DNA of 49,752 nt, from contig NZ_JAAOTJ010000034.1 of NCBI RefSeq assembly GCF_011297335.1, positions 1 to 49,752 of the forward strand. The letters are read 5' to 3'. The position numbers were made by a program, and so were the translations under genes. A model generated the notes under the pieces. It had not been told where the DNA came from. It worked only from the letters and a program-made list of their open reading frames with translations, and ran no database searches. Of this stretch, positions 36,330-44,960 are shown piece by piece; position 1 is the first letter of the stretch, and every line of letters starts with the position of its first letter. This DNA comes from Catellatospora methionotrophica (GTDB taxonomy: Bacteria > Actinomycetota > Actinomycetes > Mycobacteriales > Micromonosporaceae).

Positions 36330-38114
36330 GTGCTGACCCCCTCCTCGGTCGTGGCCAACCTCCGCCGTGCGCGCAACAACCACTTCGTCATCAACGGCTC
36401 GGACGGGCTGGCCTACCGCCTCGCCGAGCAGCTGACCACGCGCTACGGCGTCGACGTGGTGGTGCTCATGACGCCCGGCCAGCGCCGCGACGCGCGTGAT
36501 TTCGCCGAGCTGCCCCGGGTGCGGGTCGTGGTCGCCGACCGCATCGACGAGCGCGCCCTGGCCAAGGCCGATCTGAACACCGCCCTCGGGCTGGCCCTGT
36601 GCGTGCAGGACGACGTGGGCAACATCCACGTCGCGTTGCAGGCCCGGGACCTGACGCCGGGGCTGCGGCTGGTGGTCCGGATGTACAACTCCCACCTGGG
36701 CCGGGGCATCGAGGAGCTGCTCGGCAACGCCCGGGTGCTGTCCGACGCCGAGATCGCGTCGCCCGCCCTGGTCGCCATCGCGCTAGACGAGGTCAGCGCC
36801 GCCCCGCTGCCGGTCAGCGGGCGCACCCTGGTGGTGGCCCGCCGCACGGACGTGTCACCGGAGGACGTGGTCTGCGGGCTGGTCGACACGACCACCGGCG
36901 GCGGCGTGCCCGACCTGCTGCCCGCCGACATGGGCCGGGCCGATCTGGTGCTGGTCGAGTCGCGGGTGAGTGGCGGGGTCGCGGACAGCGTCGCCGACAC
37001 GGTGAGCAGCGTGGCCCGCAGCGTCACCCGCGGTGCCCGCCGCTGGCGGCTGCCCGCCGTCGTGGACACCGCGAAAACCCTGATCTCGCGGCAGTTCCGG
37101 CTCGCGGTGGCGGTGGTGCTGCTGATCCTCGTCGGTGCGGGCTTCGCGTTCGCGCGTACGCGGCCCGACGTCACGTCGTTCTGGGACGGCGTGTACGTCA
37201 CGCTCGTCAACGCGCTCGGCGGACCGCAGCTCGACGCGGACATCCCCGGCTGGCAGCAGGTGCTGCAGCTGCTCGTGGCCCTCGCCGGGCTCGCCCTGGT
37301 GCCGCTGATCACCGCGATGGTGGTCGAAGGGCTGGTCAACGCGCGGCTCGCGGTCGCGCAGGGCCGCCTGCGGCTGCCCGAGGAGGGCCATGTCGTACTG
37401 GTCGGCCTCGGCAACGTCGGCACCCGCGTGCTGCGGCTGCTGCACGACCGGGACATTCCGCTCGTCGCGATCGACGTCAAGGAGGAGGCGCGGGGCGTGC
37501 CGCTGGCCCGTGAGCTGGGCGTGCCGCTGATCATCGGCGACGCCAGCCGGGAGAGCACACTGCGCTCCGCCCACGTGCAGACCTGCCGCGCGCTGATGAC
37601 CCTGGCCAGCAACGACGTCATCAACCTGGAGGCAGCGCTGCACGGCCGGAACCTACAGCCGAGGCTGCGGGTGCTGGTCCGGCTGTTCGACGGCGACCTG
37701 GCCGCCCGGGTACGCAAGACGTTCAGCATCCGGTTCACCAGGAGCGTGTCCTACCTGGCCGCCCCGGCGTTCGCGGAAGCGCTCATGGAACGCGAGGTGA
37801 TCGGCACGATCTCGGTCGAGCGGCGGGTGCTGCTCGTGGCCGAGGTGGTGGTCGGCACCGGTTCGGCACTCGACGGGCAGCGGCTGGCCATGGCCGACAT
37901 CCCCGGTGGCGTACGCGTCATCGCGCTGGCCGAGTTCGGCGAGCCCCGCCCCCTGTGGCGGCCCGCGCCGACCCGGATGCTCGGCGCGCGCGACCGGATC
38001 ACCGTCGTCGCCAGCCGGGACGGACTCAGCCGGCTGATGCGCCAGGTCGCCGGAGACGGGGCAGACGACGACGCGGACCCGGTCGGGCAGGCAGCAGGCG
38101 CGCCCGCGCCGTGA
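36330..38114 (+). CDS. 2TM protein with two TrkA-N (RCK) domains (594 aa)
   Basis: The first nucleotide-binding domain (~15-230) starts FVINGSDGLAYRLAEQL. Two membrane helices follow (~253-273 and ~308-332). The second RCK domain starts VVLVGLGNVGTRVLRLL with IGDASRESTL. That order, RCK-2TM-RCK, is like a K+ channel subunit, but between the helices the sequence is FWDGVYVTLVNALGGPQLDAD: a pore-helix-like segment with no T-x-G-Y-G filter. It may be a non-selective or altered-ion channel, or a NAD-sensing membrane regulator. The last ~90 nt overlap the 3' end of the convergent phospholipase-type gene. Confidence 0.85.
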   Translation: MLTPSSVVANLRRARNNHFVINGSDGLAYRLAEQLTTRYGVDVVVLMTPGQRRDARDFAELPRVRVVVADRIDERALAKADLNTALGLALCVQDDVGNIHVALQARDLTPGLRLVVRMYNSHLGRGIEELLGNARVLSDAEIASPALVAIALDEVSAAPLPVSGRTLVVARRTDVSPEDVVCGLVDTTTGGGVPDLLPADMGRADLVLVESRVSGGVADSVADTVSSVARSVTRGARRWRLPAVVDTAKTLISRQFRLAVAVVLLILVGAGFAFARTRPDVTSFWDGVYVTLVNALGGPQLDADIPGWQQVLQLLVALAGLALVPLITAMVVEGLVNARLAVAQGRLRLPEEGHVVLVGLGNVGTRVLRLLHDRDIPLVAIDVKEEARGVPLARELGVPLIIGDASRESTLRSAHVQTCRALMTLASNDVINLEAALHGRNLQPRLRVLVRLFDGDLAARVRKTFSIRFTRSVSYLAAPAFAEALMEREVIGTISVERRVLLVAEVVVGTGSALDGQRLAMADIPGGVRVIALAEFGEPRPLWRPAPTRMLGARDRITVVASRDGLSRLMRQVAGDGADDDADPVGQAAGAPAP

Positions 38115-38817
38115 CCAGGCAACCGCCGCCCGCGAGCGTCAGCAGGACCAGGCCCGCGGTCCGGGGCAGGCCCGACGTGTCGATCGGCGGCCCCGAGACC
38201 TGACGCCACGAGTTGAAGCCCACCCCGGCGGCGAACAGCGCCACGGTCGCGTCGCAGCTGCCCGGGGTCGAGTCGGCCACGCACTGCACCCGCAGGTCGT
38301 GGTCGAGCAGCAGGTCGATCTCGGCGCGGGCGGCCGGGTCCAGGGGCGCGCCCCGCCGCTGCGCGTACCGCAGCAGGTCGTAGCCGAAGTCGTGGGCCTT
38401 GCAGGCTACGGCGAAGTCGAACGGGCGGCCCTCACCGGGCACCGAGCACGAGCCGTTCGGGTTGATCACCCGCAGCGAGCCGTCGGCCAGCCGTGCGGTG
38501 CCCGGGGTGTAGCCCATCACCTCGGCGAAGTCGTCCGGCACGGCGGCCAGGTCGCCGGTCGGCAGCGTGTGGATCATGTGAGTGGCCGCGGCGTCCGCGC
38601 TGACCTGGGCGTTGCCGGGGGTGGCGACGGTCAGTGCGGCGGCGATGCCGACGCCGAGCACCAGCAGCGAACGCAGCCAGCCCGGCAGAGGCCGCCGGGC
38701 AGCCGACGTGCCACGTGGCAAAGGCCGGGCAGCCGACGTGCCACGTGCGCGGGCGCCCGGCCCGGCACGCTCGGCGGTGAGCCTGGCGAGGGCGGCCAGG
38801 CGCGTCCGTGATCGCAT
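38026..38817 (-). CDS. Prokaryotic phospholipase A2-like protein (263 aa)
   Basis: The exported catalytic domain has NGSCSVPGEG, then FDFAVACKAHDFGYDLLRY, in which C-x3-HDFGY provides the His-Asp dyad of bacterial PLA2, and later LLLDHDLRVQC and SCDATVALF. An N-terminal basic tail precedes a hydrophobic segment (~SLLVLGVGIAAALTVAT) acting as signal or anchor, and a second one near the C-terminus (AGLVLLTLAGGGCLV) precedes an Arg/Pro-rich tail. So it may be membrane-bound. The tail holds a perfect duplication RGTSAAR (24-bp DNA repeat, 30-nt period). Start 38817 has AAAGGG 8 nt upstream. Confidence 0.85.
   Translation of the reverse strand: MRSRTRLAALARLTAERAGPGARARGTSAARPLPRGTSAARRPLPGWLRSLLVLGVGIAAALTVATPGNAQVSADAAATHMIHTLPTGDLAAVPDDFAEVMGYTPGTARLADGSLRVINPNGSCSVPGEGRPFDFAVACKAHDFGYDLLRYAQRRGAPLDPAARAEIDLLLDHDLRVQCVADSTPGSCDATVALFAAGVGFNSWRQVSGPPIDTSGLPRTAGLVLLTLAGGGCLVTARARLLPARPGPRRRLPRLRRPGASAG
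38694..38747 (-). repeat. Tandem 30-nt duplication inside the PLA2-like gene
   Basis: 24 bp beginning GCCGGGCAGCCGACGTGCC occur at 38694-38717 and 38724-38747, so ten codons (RGTSAARPLP) are repeated in frame. Confidence 0.9.
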
Positions 38818-38948
38818 CGTCGCGACCCTTTCGCTGCGCACGGCCCGGCGGGGTAACACACCGCTCGGCAGAACAGCGCGTCCGGACCGGCCGGCCACGC
38901 TACCTGCGCTTTTGCGGATCGCCCAGCCGGGTCACCCGCCCGAGTTTT

Positions 38949-39013
38949 ATAGACGCTGGCCTATTACATCGAGAATTTGTAGATCAAACTCGATGTAATA
39001 GGCCAGCGTCTAT
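38949..39013. repeat. 65-nt perfect hairpin, copy 2 (inverted)
   Basis: The same perfect 25-nt arms as 21294-21358. The 15-nt centre is the reverse complement of copy 1 with one change, so the whole element is inverted. It lies 11 nt past the stop of the DUF4032 gene and may end its transcript. Confidence 0.9.
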
Positions 39014-39024
39014 GAAAAGCGGGG

Positions 39025-40317
39025 TCAGCGAGCGGACGGGTCCGGCTCCAGGTCGTCGTCGTCGATGATGTCGTCGTCGGGGATGAGGTCGGGGTCGGGT
39101 TCGTCGTCGGGGTCGTAGCCGAGGACGGCCTGCTCGTCGGGGCGGTGTACGAGGACGTCGTTGAGGAAGGACTGGACGGCGGGGGCGAGGCCGAGGTCGC
39201 GGCCCGCGTTCTCGTTCAGCGTCCAGCGGTGCTCGATGATCTGCACGAACAGCTCCGGCGGCTCCAGCTTGCCGCGCAGGTGCGGCGGGACGGCGCGGAT
39301 CACCGGTTCGAAGACCTCGGTCAGCCAGCGGTGCGCGGCCTGGGCCTCGTCGGGCAGGTCCTCGGACTCGGCCCGGTACGCGTCGAGGTCGTTGAGCAGC
39401 GCGCGGGCCTGGTTCTCCTCGGCGTCGAGGCCGGTCAGGCGAAGTAGGCGGCGGGTGTGGTGACCGGCGTCGACGACCTTCGGGCGGAGCAGGATGCTGC
39501 GGTGGCCGCCCTCCTCGACGACCGACATCGACACCTCCTCGACGTCGAAGCCCAGCTCGTTGAGGCGGCGGATGCGCTTGTCCATCTGGCGGCGGGTGTC
39601 GGTTTCGACGGCCTGCTCGTGGGTCAGCTCGTGCCAGAGCGTCTCGTAGCGGCGCACCACCTCGTCGGAGACGTGCTCGGGGTCGATGCCCTCGTGCAGG
39701 AAGCCCGCGGCCTGCAGGTCCAGCGCCTCGCCGAAGATGTTCGTACGCGCGATCTCCAGGTCCTCGCCGCGCTGGCCGGGGGACAGCCGCAGATGCAGCT
39801 GGCCGGTCTCGGCGTCGACGAGGTACGCGGCGAACGCGCCCGCGTCGCGGCGGAACAGGGTGTTGGACAGCGAGCAGTCACCCCAGAAGAAGCCGAGCAG
39901 GTGCATGCGCACCAGCAGCGCGGCGAGCGCGTCGAGCAGCCGGTTCATGGTGTCGGGGCGCAGCGTGTGCGAGAACAGCGCCCGGTACGGCAGGGAGAAC
40001 TTGAGGTGCCGGGTGACCAGCACGGGTTCCAGGTGCTCGCCGTCGGCGGCGATCCGGTCGGCGACGATCGCGACGGCTTCCACCGAGGGCGCGCTGATCC
40101 GTTCGAGCGCGCGCAGCAGGTCGTACTCCCGCTCGGCGATCTTCTCGCGGGTCTCCTTCACCGCGTACACGGTGCCCTGGAGTTTGACGAAGCGGACCAC
40201 GTGTCGCGAGATGCCCTGGGGCAGTGCCACCAGGTGGTCGGCGGGCCACTCCTCCAGCGGGGTGGACCAGGGTAGATCGATCAGGGCAGGGTCGACTAGG
40301 GCCGAGGTGATCCGCAC
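39025..40317 (-). CDS. DUF4032 protein with a kinase-like fold (430 aa)
   Basis: The N-terminal half resembles lipopolysaccharide-kinase/RIO-like folds: GTVYAVKETREKIAEREYDLL with a candidate ATP-lysine, HLLGFFWGDCSLSNTLF with the catalytic-loop Asp, and YLVDAETGQLHL with the metal Asp. The DUF4032 C-terminal part (~220-380) is all-helical (ETDTRRQMDKRIRRLNELGFDVEEVSM). The last ~40 residues are a run of Asp/Glu/Pro. DUF4032 proteins are actinobacterial and their substrate is unknown. The GTG is preceded by TAGGCT at a 6-nt spacing. Confidence 0.9.
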   Translation of the reverse strand: MRITSALVDPALIDLPWSTPLEEWPADHLVALPQGISRHVVRFVKLQGTVYAVKETREKIAEREYDLLRALERISAPSVEAVAIVADRIAADGEHLEPVLVTRHLKFSLPYRALFSHTLRPDTMNRLLDALAALLVRMHLLGFFWGDCSLSNTLFRRDAGAFAAYLVDAETGQLHLRLSPGQRGEDLEIARTNIFGEALDLQAAGFLHEGIDPEHVSDEVVRRYETLWHELTHEQAVETDTRRQMDKRIRRLNELGFDVEEVSMSVVEEGGHRSILLRPKVVDAGHHTRRLLRLTGLDAEENQARALLNDLDAYRAESEDLPDEAQAAHRWLTEVFEPVIRAVPPHLRGKLEPPELFVQIIEHRWTLNENAGRDLGLAPAVQSFLNDVLVHRPDEQAVLGYDPDDEPDPDLIPDDDIIDDDDLEPDPSAR

Positions 40318-40323
40318 GCGAAC

Positions 40324-40329
40324 AGCCTA
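40324..40329 (-). promoter_or_regulatory. Candidate leaderless -10 (TAGGCT)
   Basis: On the minus strand, 6 nt before the GTG at 40317. Confidence 0.5.
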
Positions 40330-40439
40330 CGGATTGGGCCACACCTGCCGCGAATCCTCTTTTCGGCCGAGGCACCGGCTGCCGCGCTGCGTCGTTGCAC
40401 GTAGGGAGCTTGTCCGGAGTCGTTCAGGAGGCTGGTCGC

Positions 40440-41762
40440 ATGCGCCGTACGGTCGCGCTGGTGATGGGAATCTCTGCCGTGTTGGCGCTCACCTCTGCCG
40501 CGGGAGCCGCCATGCTCGGTGAGGGAGCCCCGCCCGCCGCCGGTCCGGATGCCGCCCGGTCGATGGTCACCGCGGTGCAGGGCGCGCAGTCCCCGGCCGC
40601 GGGTGAGGTGCTCGCCCCGGTCGAGGCGAAGGGCAAGGACGCGACGGTACGCCAGACCGGGCGGGCCGAGGCGGGGCGGCTCGAAGCCGCGCACGCGGTG
40701 CTCGGCTACCTGGACGCGGACCGCAGTGCGACGCTGAGCTACCCCGGGGCCGAGTACGTCAAGGTGCACTTCTCGCAGTTGCTGCTGCTGCCCGGCGACT
40801 ATCTGACGGTCAGCGACCCGAAGCGCGCCGAGGTGCACCGGATCGACGGCGACGCGGTCGGCTCGGTGCTCGGCAGCGCCGGGCGCTGGGCGATGTCGGT
40901 CACCGGGGACACCGCCCTGGTCGAGCTGCACAGCTCGAACCTGGACCTGCTCGGGCTCGGCGGCGCCGTGGCGCGGCTGGGCGTCGTGATCGACAAGGTG
41001 AGCCGGGGGCACACCGAACCCGAGCGGACCGCCGCGTCGGAGTCGTACCAGCAGGCCAAGCGGGACGCGGCGCGCACCGGCCGGGAGGAGACCATCTGCG
41101 GCTCCGACCAGAAGGCCGACGCGGTCTGCTACCGCACCACGGACCCGGTGGTCTACCGGCGCTCGAAGGCCGTGGCCCGGATGCTGATCGGCGGTGTCGA
41201 GCTGTGCACCGCCTGGCGGGTCGGTCCGCGCAACCTGCTGCTGACCAACAACCATTGCGTCGCCGGCAAGGACCAGACCAGCGACGTCGAGGTGTGGTTC
41301 AACTACCAGTGCGCCGAGTGCGGCGGGTACGACGTGTTCCGGCCGACGAAGGTATGGCTGAGCGAGCTGATCACCACTGACCGCACGCTCGACTTCAGCC
41401 TGTTCTCGGTGACCGACTTCCCGCTGGTCGAGAAGTTCGGCTACCTGGACCTCGACCTGCGCCGCCCGGACAGGGGCGAGGAGCTCTACATCCCGCAGCA
41501 CCCGGCCGGGGCTCCGGCGATGGTGGCGATCAGCAGCGACCGCGACCGGGCGGGCAACTGCGCGGTGGAGAGCAACTCCTATGACGGGTACGCCGGTGAC
41601 ACGGACATCTCGTACTACTGCGACACCGAGGGCGGCTCGTCGGGCTCGCCGGTGCTGTCACGGCGTACGAACAAGGTCATCGCCCTGCACCACTTCGGTG
41701 GGTGCCCGAACTCGGGCGTGCGGATGGAACTGGTCGCGAAGAAGCTCGGCGGCCTGCTCTGA
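40440..41762 (+). CDS. Secreted trypsin-like serine protease (440 aa)
   Basis: AGGAGG at 40426-40431, 8 nt before the ATG, fixes the start. The signal peptide is MRRTVALVMGISAVLALTSAAGA. A ~200-residue propeptide-like region follows. The protease domain (~220-440) has the triad: His in LLLTNNHCVAG, Asp in TLDFSLFSV and Ser in EGGSSGSPVLS, with the S1 strands RVGPRNLL and VIALHHFGGCPNSG. Cys pairs (ICGSDQKADAVC, CAECGG, GNCAVE, YYCDTEG) fit disulfides. The NNHCV motif and spacing recall lysyl-endopeptidase/V8-type enzymes; primary specificity is unknown. It is followed by its own terminator. Confidence 0.92.
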   Translation: MRRTVALVMGISAVLALTSAAGAAMLGEGAPPAAGPDAARSMVTAVQGAQSPAAGEVLAPVEAKGKDATVRQTGRAEAGRLEAAHAVLGYLDADRSATLSYPGAEYVKVHFSQLLLLPGDYLTVSDPKRAEVHRIDGDAVGSVLGSAGRWAMSVTGDTALVELHSSNLDLLGLGGAVARLGVVIDKVSRGHTEPERTAASESYQQAKRDAARTGREETICGSDQKADAVCYRTTDPVVYRRSKAVARMLIGGVELCTAWRVGPRNLLLTNNHCVAGKDQTSDVEVWFNYQCAECGGYDVFRPTKVWLSELITTDRTLDFSLFSVTDFPLVEKFGYLDLDLRRPDRGEELYIPQHPAGAPAMVAISSDRDRAGNCAVESNSYDGYAGDTDISYYCDTEGGSSGSPVLSRRTNKVIALHHFGGCPNSGVRMELVAKKLGGLL

Positions 41763-41774
41763 CGAATCCGCGTC

Positions 41775-41804
41775 ACGGCCCGCCCGCGCACTCGGGCGGG
41801 CCGT
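41775..41804 (+). terminator. 12-bp hairpin terminator of the protease gene
   Basis: ACGGCCCGCCCG (41775-41786) pairs perfectly with 41793-41804, followed by TTCG. It lies 13 nt past the protease stop. Confidence 0.75.
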
Positions 41805-41879
41805 TTCGCGTCCGGGGCGGCGACGTGGAGATCGTGTGGTGAGGTGGCGCAGCGTGCCGGGTTCGGCGGGCTGGTCAGG

Positions 41880-41885
41880 CATAGT
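41880..41885 (+). promoter_or_regulatory. Candidate leaderless -10 (CATAGT)
   Basis: CATAGT ends 6 nt before the GTG at 41892. Confidence 0.45.
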
Positions 41886-41891
41886 GGGCCG

Positions 41892-42566
41892 GTGCGGATT
41901 CCGACGCGGCGGCTGAGCCGGTTCGACAGCTGGTGGTGGGACGCCGCCCTGGTGGCGGTGCTCGCGCTGCTCACGGTGCTCGCGGCGCGCGGCGTGACCC
42001 ATGGCCTGGACCTGGGCGTACGCGAATGGGTGCAGGACCACCAGCCGGGTTGGGCGCACGCCGTCGCGCGGGCGCTGAACTTCCTCGGGCAGGGCTGGCT
42101 GGTGATGTGGCTCATCACCGGGTCGCTGACCGTGACGCTGCTGGTGCGCACCCGGGACCCGCGGGTGCTGCTGCCGGGGGTCACCGGGTTCGTGCTGACG
42201 TACCTGACCATCGGGCCGCTGAAGCTGTGGACGCACCGGGACGCGCCGAGCAGCGGCCTGCCGAACGCGGTCGAGCTGTTCAATCCGCTGGCGGTGGCGT
42301 ACTCGAACTCGTACCCGTCCGGGCACGTGGTGAACGCGATCGTGTGGTGGGGCGTGATCGTCATCCTGGCCTCGCGGCTGTGGCGGCTGCCGCCGGCGCT
42401 GGTGCGCTGGATGCGGGTCGCGCCGCCGGTGATCGTGCTGTGCACGACGACGTACCTGTCCCACCACTGGGTCACCGACGGGCTGGCGGCGCTGGCCCTG
42501 GGCCTGTTCCTGGACCGGCTCATCCACCGCGTCGACTGGGACGCGATCCTGCCGCCGGTGCGCTGA
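41892..42566 (+). CDS. PAP2-family membrane phosphatase (224 aa)
   Basis: The three phosphatase motifs are in order: KLWTHRDAP (a variant of K-x6-R-P), the PSGH loop in SYPSGHVVNAI and the H-x3-D motif in LSHHWVTDGLA. Five or six membrane helices span the protein. Members dephosphorylate lipid or polyprenyl pyrophosphates, among other substrates; which one is not predictable here. The GTG at 41892 is chosen for its -10-like hexamer; an upstream in-frame start at 41844 would add 16 polar residues. Confidence 0.88.
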   Translation: MRIPTRRLSRFDSWWWDAALVAVLALLTVLAARGVTHGLDLGVREWVQDHQPGWAHAVARALNFLGQGWLVMWLITGSLTVTLLVRTRDPRVLLPGVTGFVLTYLTIGPLKLWTHRDAPSSGLPNAVELFNPLAVAYSNSYPSGHVVNAIVWWGVIVILASRLWRLPPALVRWMRVAPPVIVLCTTTYLSHHWVTDGLAALALGLFLDRLIHRVDWDAILPPVR

Positions 42567-42583
42567 CACCGGGCTCCCCGTTG

Positions 42584-42650
42584 CAAGATCACTGTTTCGG
42601 GTCGAAAGGTGTGGTCCAGCCATAGTTTTCGACCCGAAACAGTGATCTTG
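42584..42650. repeat. TTTCGGGTC-type interspersed palindrome, copy 3
   Basis: Perfect 24-nt arms (42584-42607, 42627-42650) with core CACTGTTTCGGGTCGAAA. The 19-nt centre GGTGTGGTCCAGCCATAGT parallels that of copy 1. It lies between the PAP2 and permease genes. Confidence 0.9.
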
Positions 42651-42660
42651 CCGAGGGGGC

Positions 42661-42682
42661 GTTAAGAAGGTGCCCTTCCTTT
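42661..42682 (+). repeat. Half copy of the GGAAGGTGCCC element
   Basis: Contains AAGGTGCCCTTCCT, matching one arm of the palindrome at 10324-10371. It follows the TTTCGGGTC-type palindrome by 10 nt. Confidence 0.7.
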
Positions 42683-42699
42683 CGGCGCGGGGGGCGGGC

Positions 42700-42705
42700 T
42701 AGCCT
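42700..42705 (+). promoter_or_regulatory. Candidate leaderless -10 (TAGCCT)
   Basis: TAGCCT ends 5 nt before the GTG at 42711. Confidence 0.45.
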
Positions 42706-42710
42706 CGGGC

Positions 42711-43931
42711 GTGATTTCGGTGCTGGCGCGGCGGTTGGGGTTCGGGGACGCCGTGGTCATCGGGCTCGGGGCGATGCTCGGCGCGGGCGTGTTCGTGGTG
42801 TGGGGGCCTGCCGCGCAGGCTGCGGGTACGAGCTCGGCGCTGCTGCTGGCGCTGGTGATCGCTGCGGTGGTGGCGGGGTGCAACGCGACGGGGTCGGCGC
42901 GGCTGGCGGCGCGGTATCCGGAGTCGGGCGGCACCTACGTGTACGGGCGCGAGCAGCTCGGGGCGTTCACGGGGTTCCTGGCGGGCTGGGCGTTCGTCAT
43001 CGGCAAGACGGCGAGCTGCGCCGCGATGGCGCTGACCATCGGGTACTACCTGTGGCCCGGATACGCCCGGCCGGTGGCGGTCGCCGCGGTCGTGGTGCTG
43101 ACGCTGATCAACATTCGCGGGGTCACCAAGACGGCCGTCGCGACCCGGGTACTCGTGGCGATCACGCTGCTCGTGCTGGTCGGGGCCGTGGGGGTGGGCC
43201 TGTGGGGCGCGGCGGTGCCGCCGGCCGGGGCGGTCGGCCCGGCAGGGCCGTTCAGTGCGGCGGGTCTGCTGTTCTTCGCGTTCGCCGGGTACGCGCGCAT
43301 CGCCACGCTCGGCGAGGAGGTCCGTGATCCGGCCCGGACCATTGCGCGAGCGGTGCCGGTGGCACTGGGCCTGGTGCTGGCCGTCTACCTTGTCGTCGCG
43401 TTGACCTGCCTGTCCGTGCTCGGCCTGCCGGGGCTGGCCCGGTCGAGCGCGCCGCTGGCCGACGTGGTCGCCGCGTCCGGGATGCCGGGGCTCGTCCCGG
43501 CCGTGCGGATCGGTGCGGGCGTCGCGGTGTGCGGGGTGCTGCTCAGCCTGCTGGCGGGCGTCGGCAGGACGATCCTGGCCATGGCCCGGCGCAGCGACCT
43601 GCCGCAGCGGCTGTCGGCGGTGCACCCGCGGTACGCGACCCCGTGGCTGGCAGAGCTGGCCGTCGCCGCCGTGATCATCGCGGTCGTGCTGGCCGCGGAC
43701 GTACGCGGCGCGATCGGCTTCTCCAGCGTCGCGGTGCTGACCTACTACGCGATCACCAATGCGGCCGCGTGGACGCTCGGCGGCGCCAAGCACCTGCGTG
43801 CGGTGGCGGCGCTCGGGCTGATCGGCTGCGTCGTGCTCGCGATGACCCTGCCCGAGCCGACGGTGCTGGCCGGGGCCGGCATGCTCGCCGCCGGCGTGCT
43901 CGCGTACGCGGTGAGCCGGCGCAAAGGCTGA
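42711..43931 (+). CDS. APC-superfamily amino acid permease (406 aa)
   Basis: Eleven to twelve membrane helices. The first helix has the APC unwound-site motif GLGAMLGAGVFVVW, helix 3 follows YPESGGTYVYGREQLG, and helix 6 contains FFAFAGYARIATLGEEVRDPARTI, the conserved region that binds substrate and couples to transport. The length is slightly below average (406 against ~450) because the C-terminus is short. Substrate unknown; an amino acid taken up with a proton is usual. It converges on the PLP enzyme with three nt between stops. Confidence 0.92.
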   Translation: MISVLARRLGFGDAVVIGLGAMLGAGVFVVWGPAAQAAGTSSALLLALVIAAVVAGCNATGSARLAARYPESGGTYVYGREQLGAFTGFLAGWAFVIGKTASCAAMALTIGYYLWPGYARPVAVAAVVVLTLINIRGVTKTAVATRVLVAITLLVLVGAVGVGLWGAAVPPAGAVGPAGPFSAAGLLFFAFAGYARIATLGEEVRDPARTIARAVPVALGLVLAVYLVVALTCLSVLGLPGLARSSAPLADVVAASGMPGLVPAVRIGAGVAVCGVLLSLLAGVGRTILAMARRSDLPQRLSAVHPRYATPWLAELAVAAVIIAVVLAADVRGAIGFSSVAVLTYYAITNAAAWTLGGAKHLRAVAALGLIGCVVLAMTLPEPTVLAGAGMLAAGVLAYAVSRRKG

Positions 43932-43934
43932 GCA

Positions 43935-44933
43935 TCAGCGGACGGCGGAGCCGGTGACGACGGCGGCGATGCGGATGCCGGGCGGGAAGTGTCCCTGCTC
44001 GGCGAGGTCGTACACGGCGGCGAGGAGTTTGCCGGTGTAGACCGGGTCGAGGGCCACGCCGTGGCGGTGGTGGAAGTCGGCGACGAAGGCGTCCAGCTCG
44101 ACGGTGCGTTTCGCGTAGCCGCCGTAGTGGTGGTCGAGGTCGATGCGCCAGTTGTCCGTGGGCATGCCGAGGGCCTGGCGCTGGAGTTCGCGTACCTCGT
44201 CGAGCAGGAAGCCCGCGCCCTTGAGCACGGCGACGCCGAGCGCGGTCCGGCCCGGGGCGAGGCCTGCGGCCAGCCCGGCGAGGGTGCCGCCGGTGCCGAC
44301 CGGGCAGCAGATCACGTCGAAGTCCTCGGCGATCTCGCCGGGCAGTTCGGCGCAGCCGCGCACCGCGAGCGCGTTGCTGCCGCCCTCGGGGATGACGTAG
44401 CAGTCGCCCCAGGTGCGAGCCAGTTCGGCGAGGACCTGCGGGGTGTGTTTGCGGCGGTAGGTGTCGCGGTCGAGGTAGGTCAAGGTCATGCCCTGGGCTG
44501 AGGCGTACGCCAGCGAGGGGTTGAGGGGCAGGTGCTCCTCCCCGCGCACCACCCCGACGGTCCGGAACCCGTACCGGCGTCCCGCTGTCGCGACCGCGCG
44601 CAGGTGGTTCGAGTACGCCCCGCCGAAGCTCAGCAGCGTGCCGAAGCCCTGCTCGCGTGCCGCCAGCAGGTTGTACTTCAGCTTGCGCCACTTGTTGCCG
44701 GGCAGCGCGGTGTCCACCAGGTCGTCGCGCACCAGGAGCACGCGCACCCCGGCCCGGTCCAGCCGCTCGTCGCGCAGCTCGTGCACGGCGGGGGCCCGAC
44801 GGCCGTCCGGCTCCGGCGGTGGCCCGGCCGGGTCGGAGGCCGAGCGGGGCGGGTCCGGCGGTGGCCCGGCAGGGCAGGGCGAGCCGGGCGGTCCGGGCGT
44901 GGCTGGTGGGCGGGCGGGTCGGGTCACGCCCAC
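43935..44933 (-). CDS. ACC deaminase/D-cysteine desulfhydrase-type PLP enzyme (332 aa)
   Basis: A fold-type II PLP enzyme. The cofactor lysine lies in ALPGNKWRKLKYNL; SFGGAYSNHLRAVA is the N-x-H motif of the DcyD/AcdS group, and GTGGTLAGLAAGL is the phosphate-binding loop. Lacking clear ACC-specific residues, it more probably acts on D-cysteine or related amino acids. About 45 Pro-rich N-terminal residues are unusual, so the true start may lie further in, near HELRDERLD. It could act on a substrate brought in by the neighbouring permease, but they are convergent and need not be co-regulated. Confidence 0.85.
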   Translation of the reverse strand: MGVTRPARPPATPGPPGSPCPAGPPPDPPRSASDPAGPPPEPDGRRAPAVHELRDERLDRAGVRVLLVRDDLVDTALPGNKWRKLKYNLLAAREQGFGTLLSFGGAYSNHLRAVATAGRRYGFRTVGVVRGEEHLPLNPSLAYASAQGMTLTYLDRDTYRRKHTPQVLAELARTWGDCYVIPEGGSNALAVRGCAELPGEIAEDFDVICCPVGTGGTLAGLAAGLAPGRTALGVAVLKGAGFLLDEVRELQRQALGMPTDNWRIDLDHHYGGYAKRTVELDAFVADFHHRHGVALDPVYTGKLLAAVYDLAEQGHFPPGIRIAAVVTGSAVR

Positions 44934-44960
44934 CAGTTCACGCCTGTCAGTGGGACCGGT

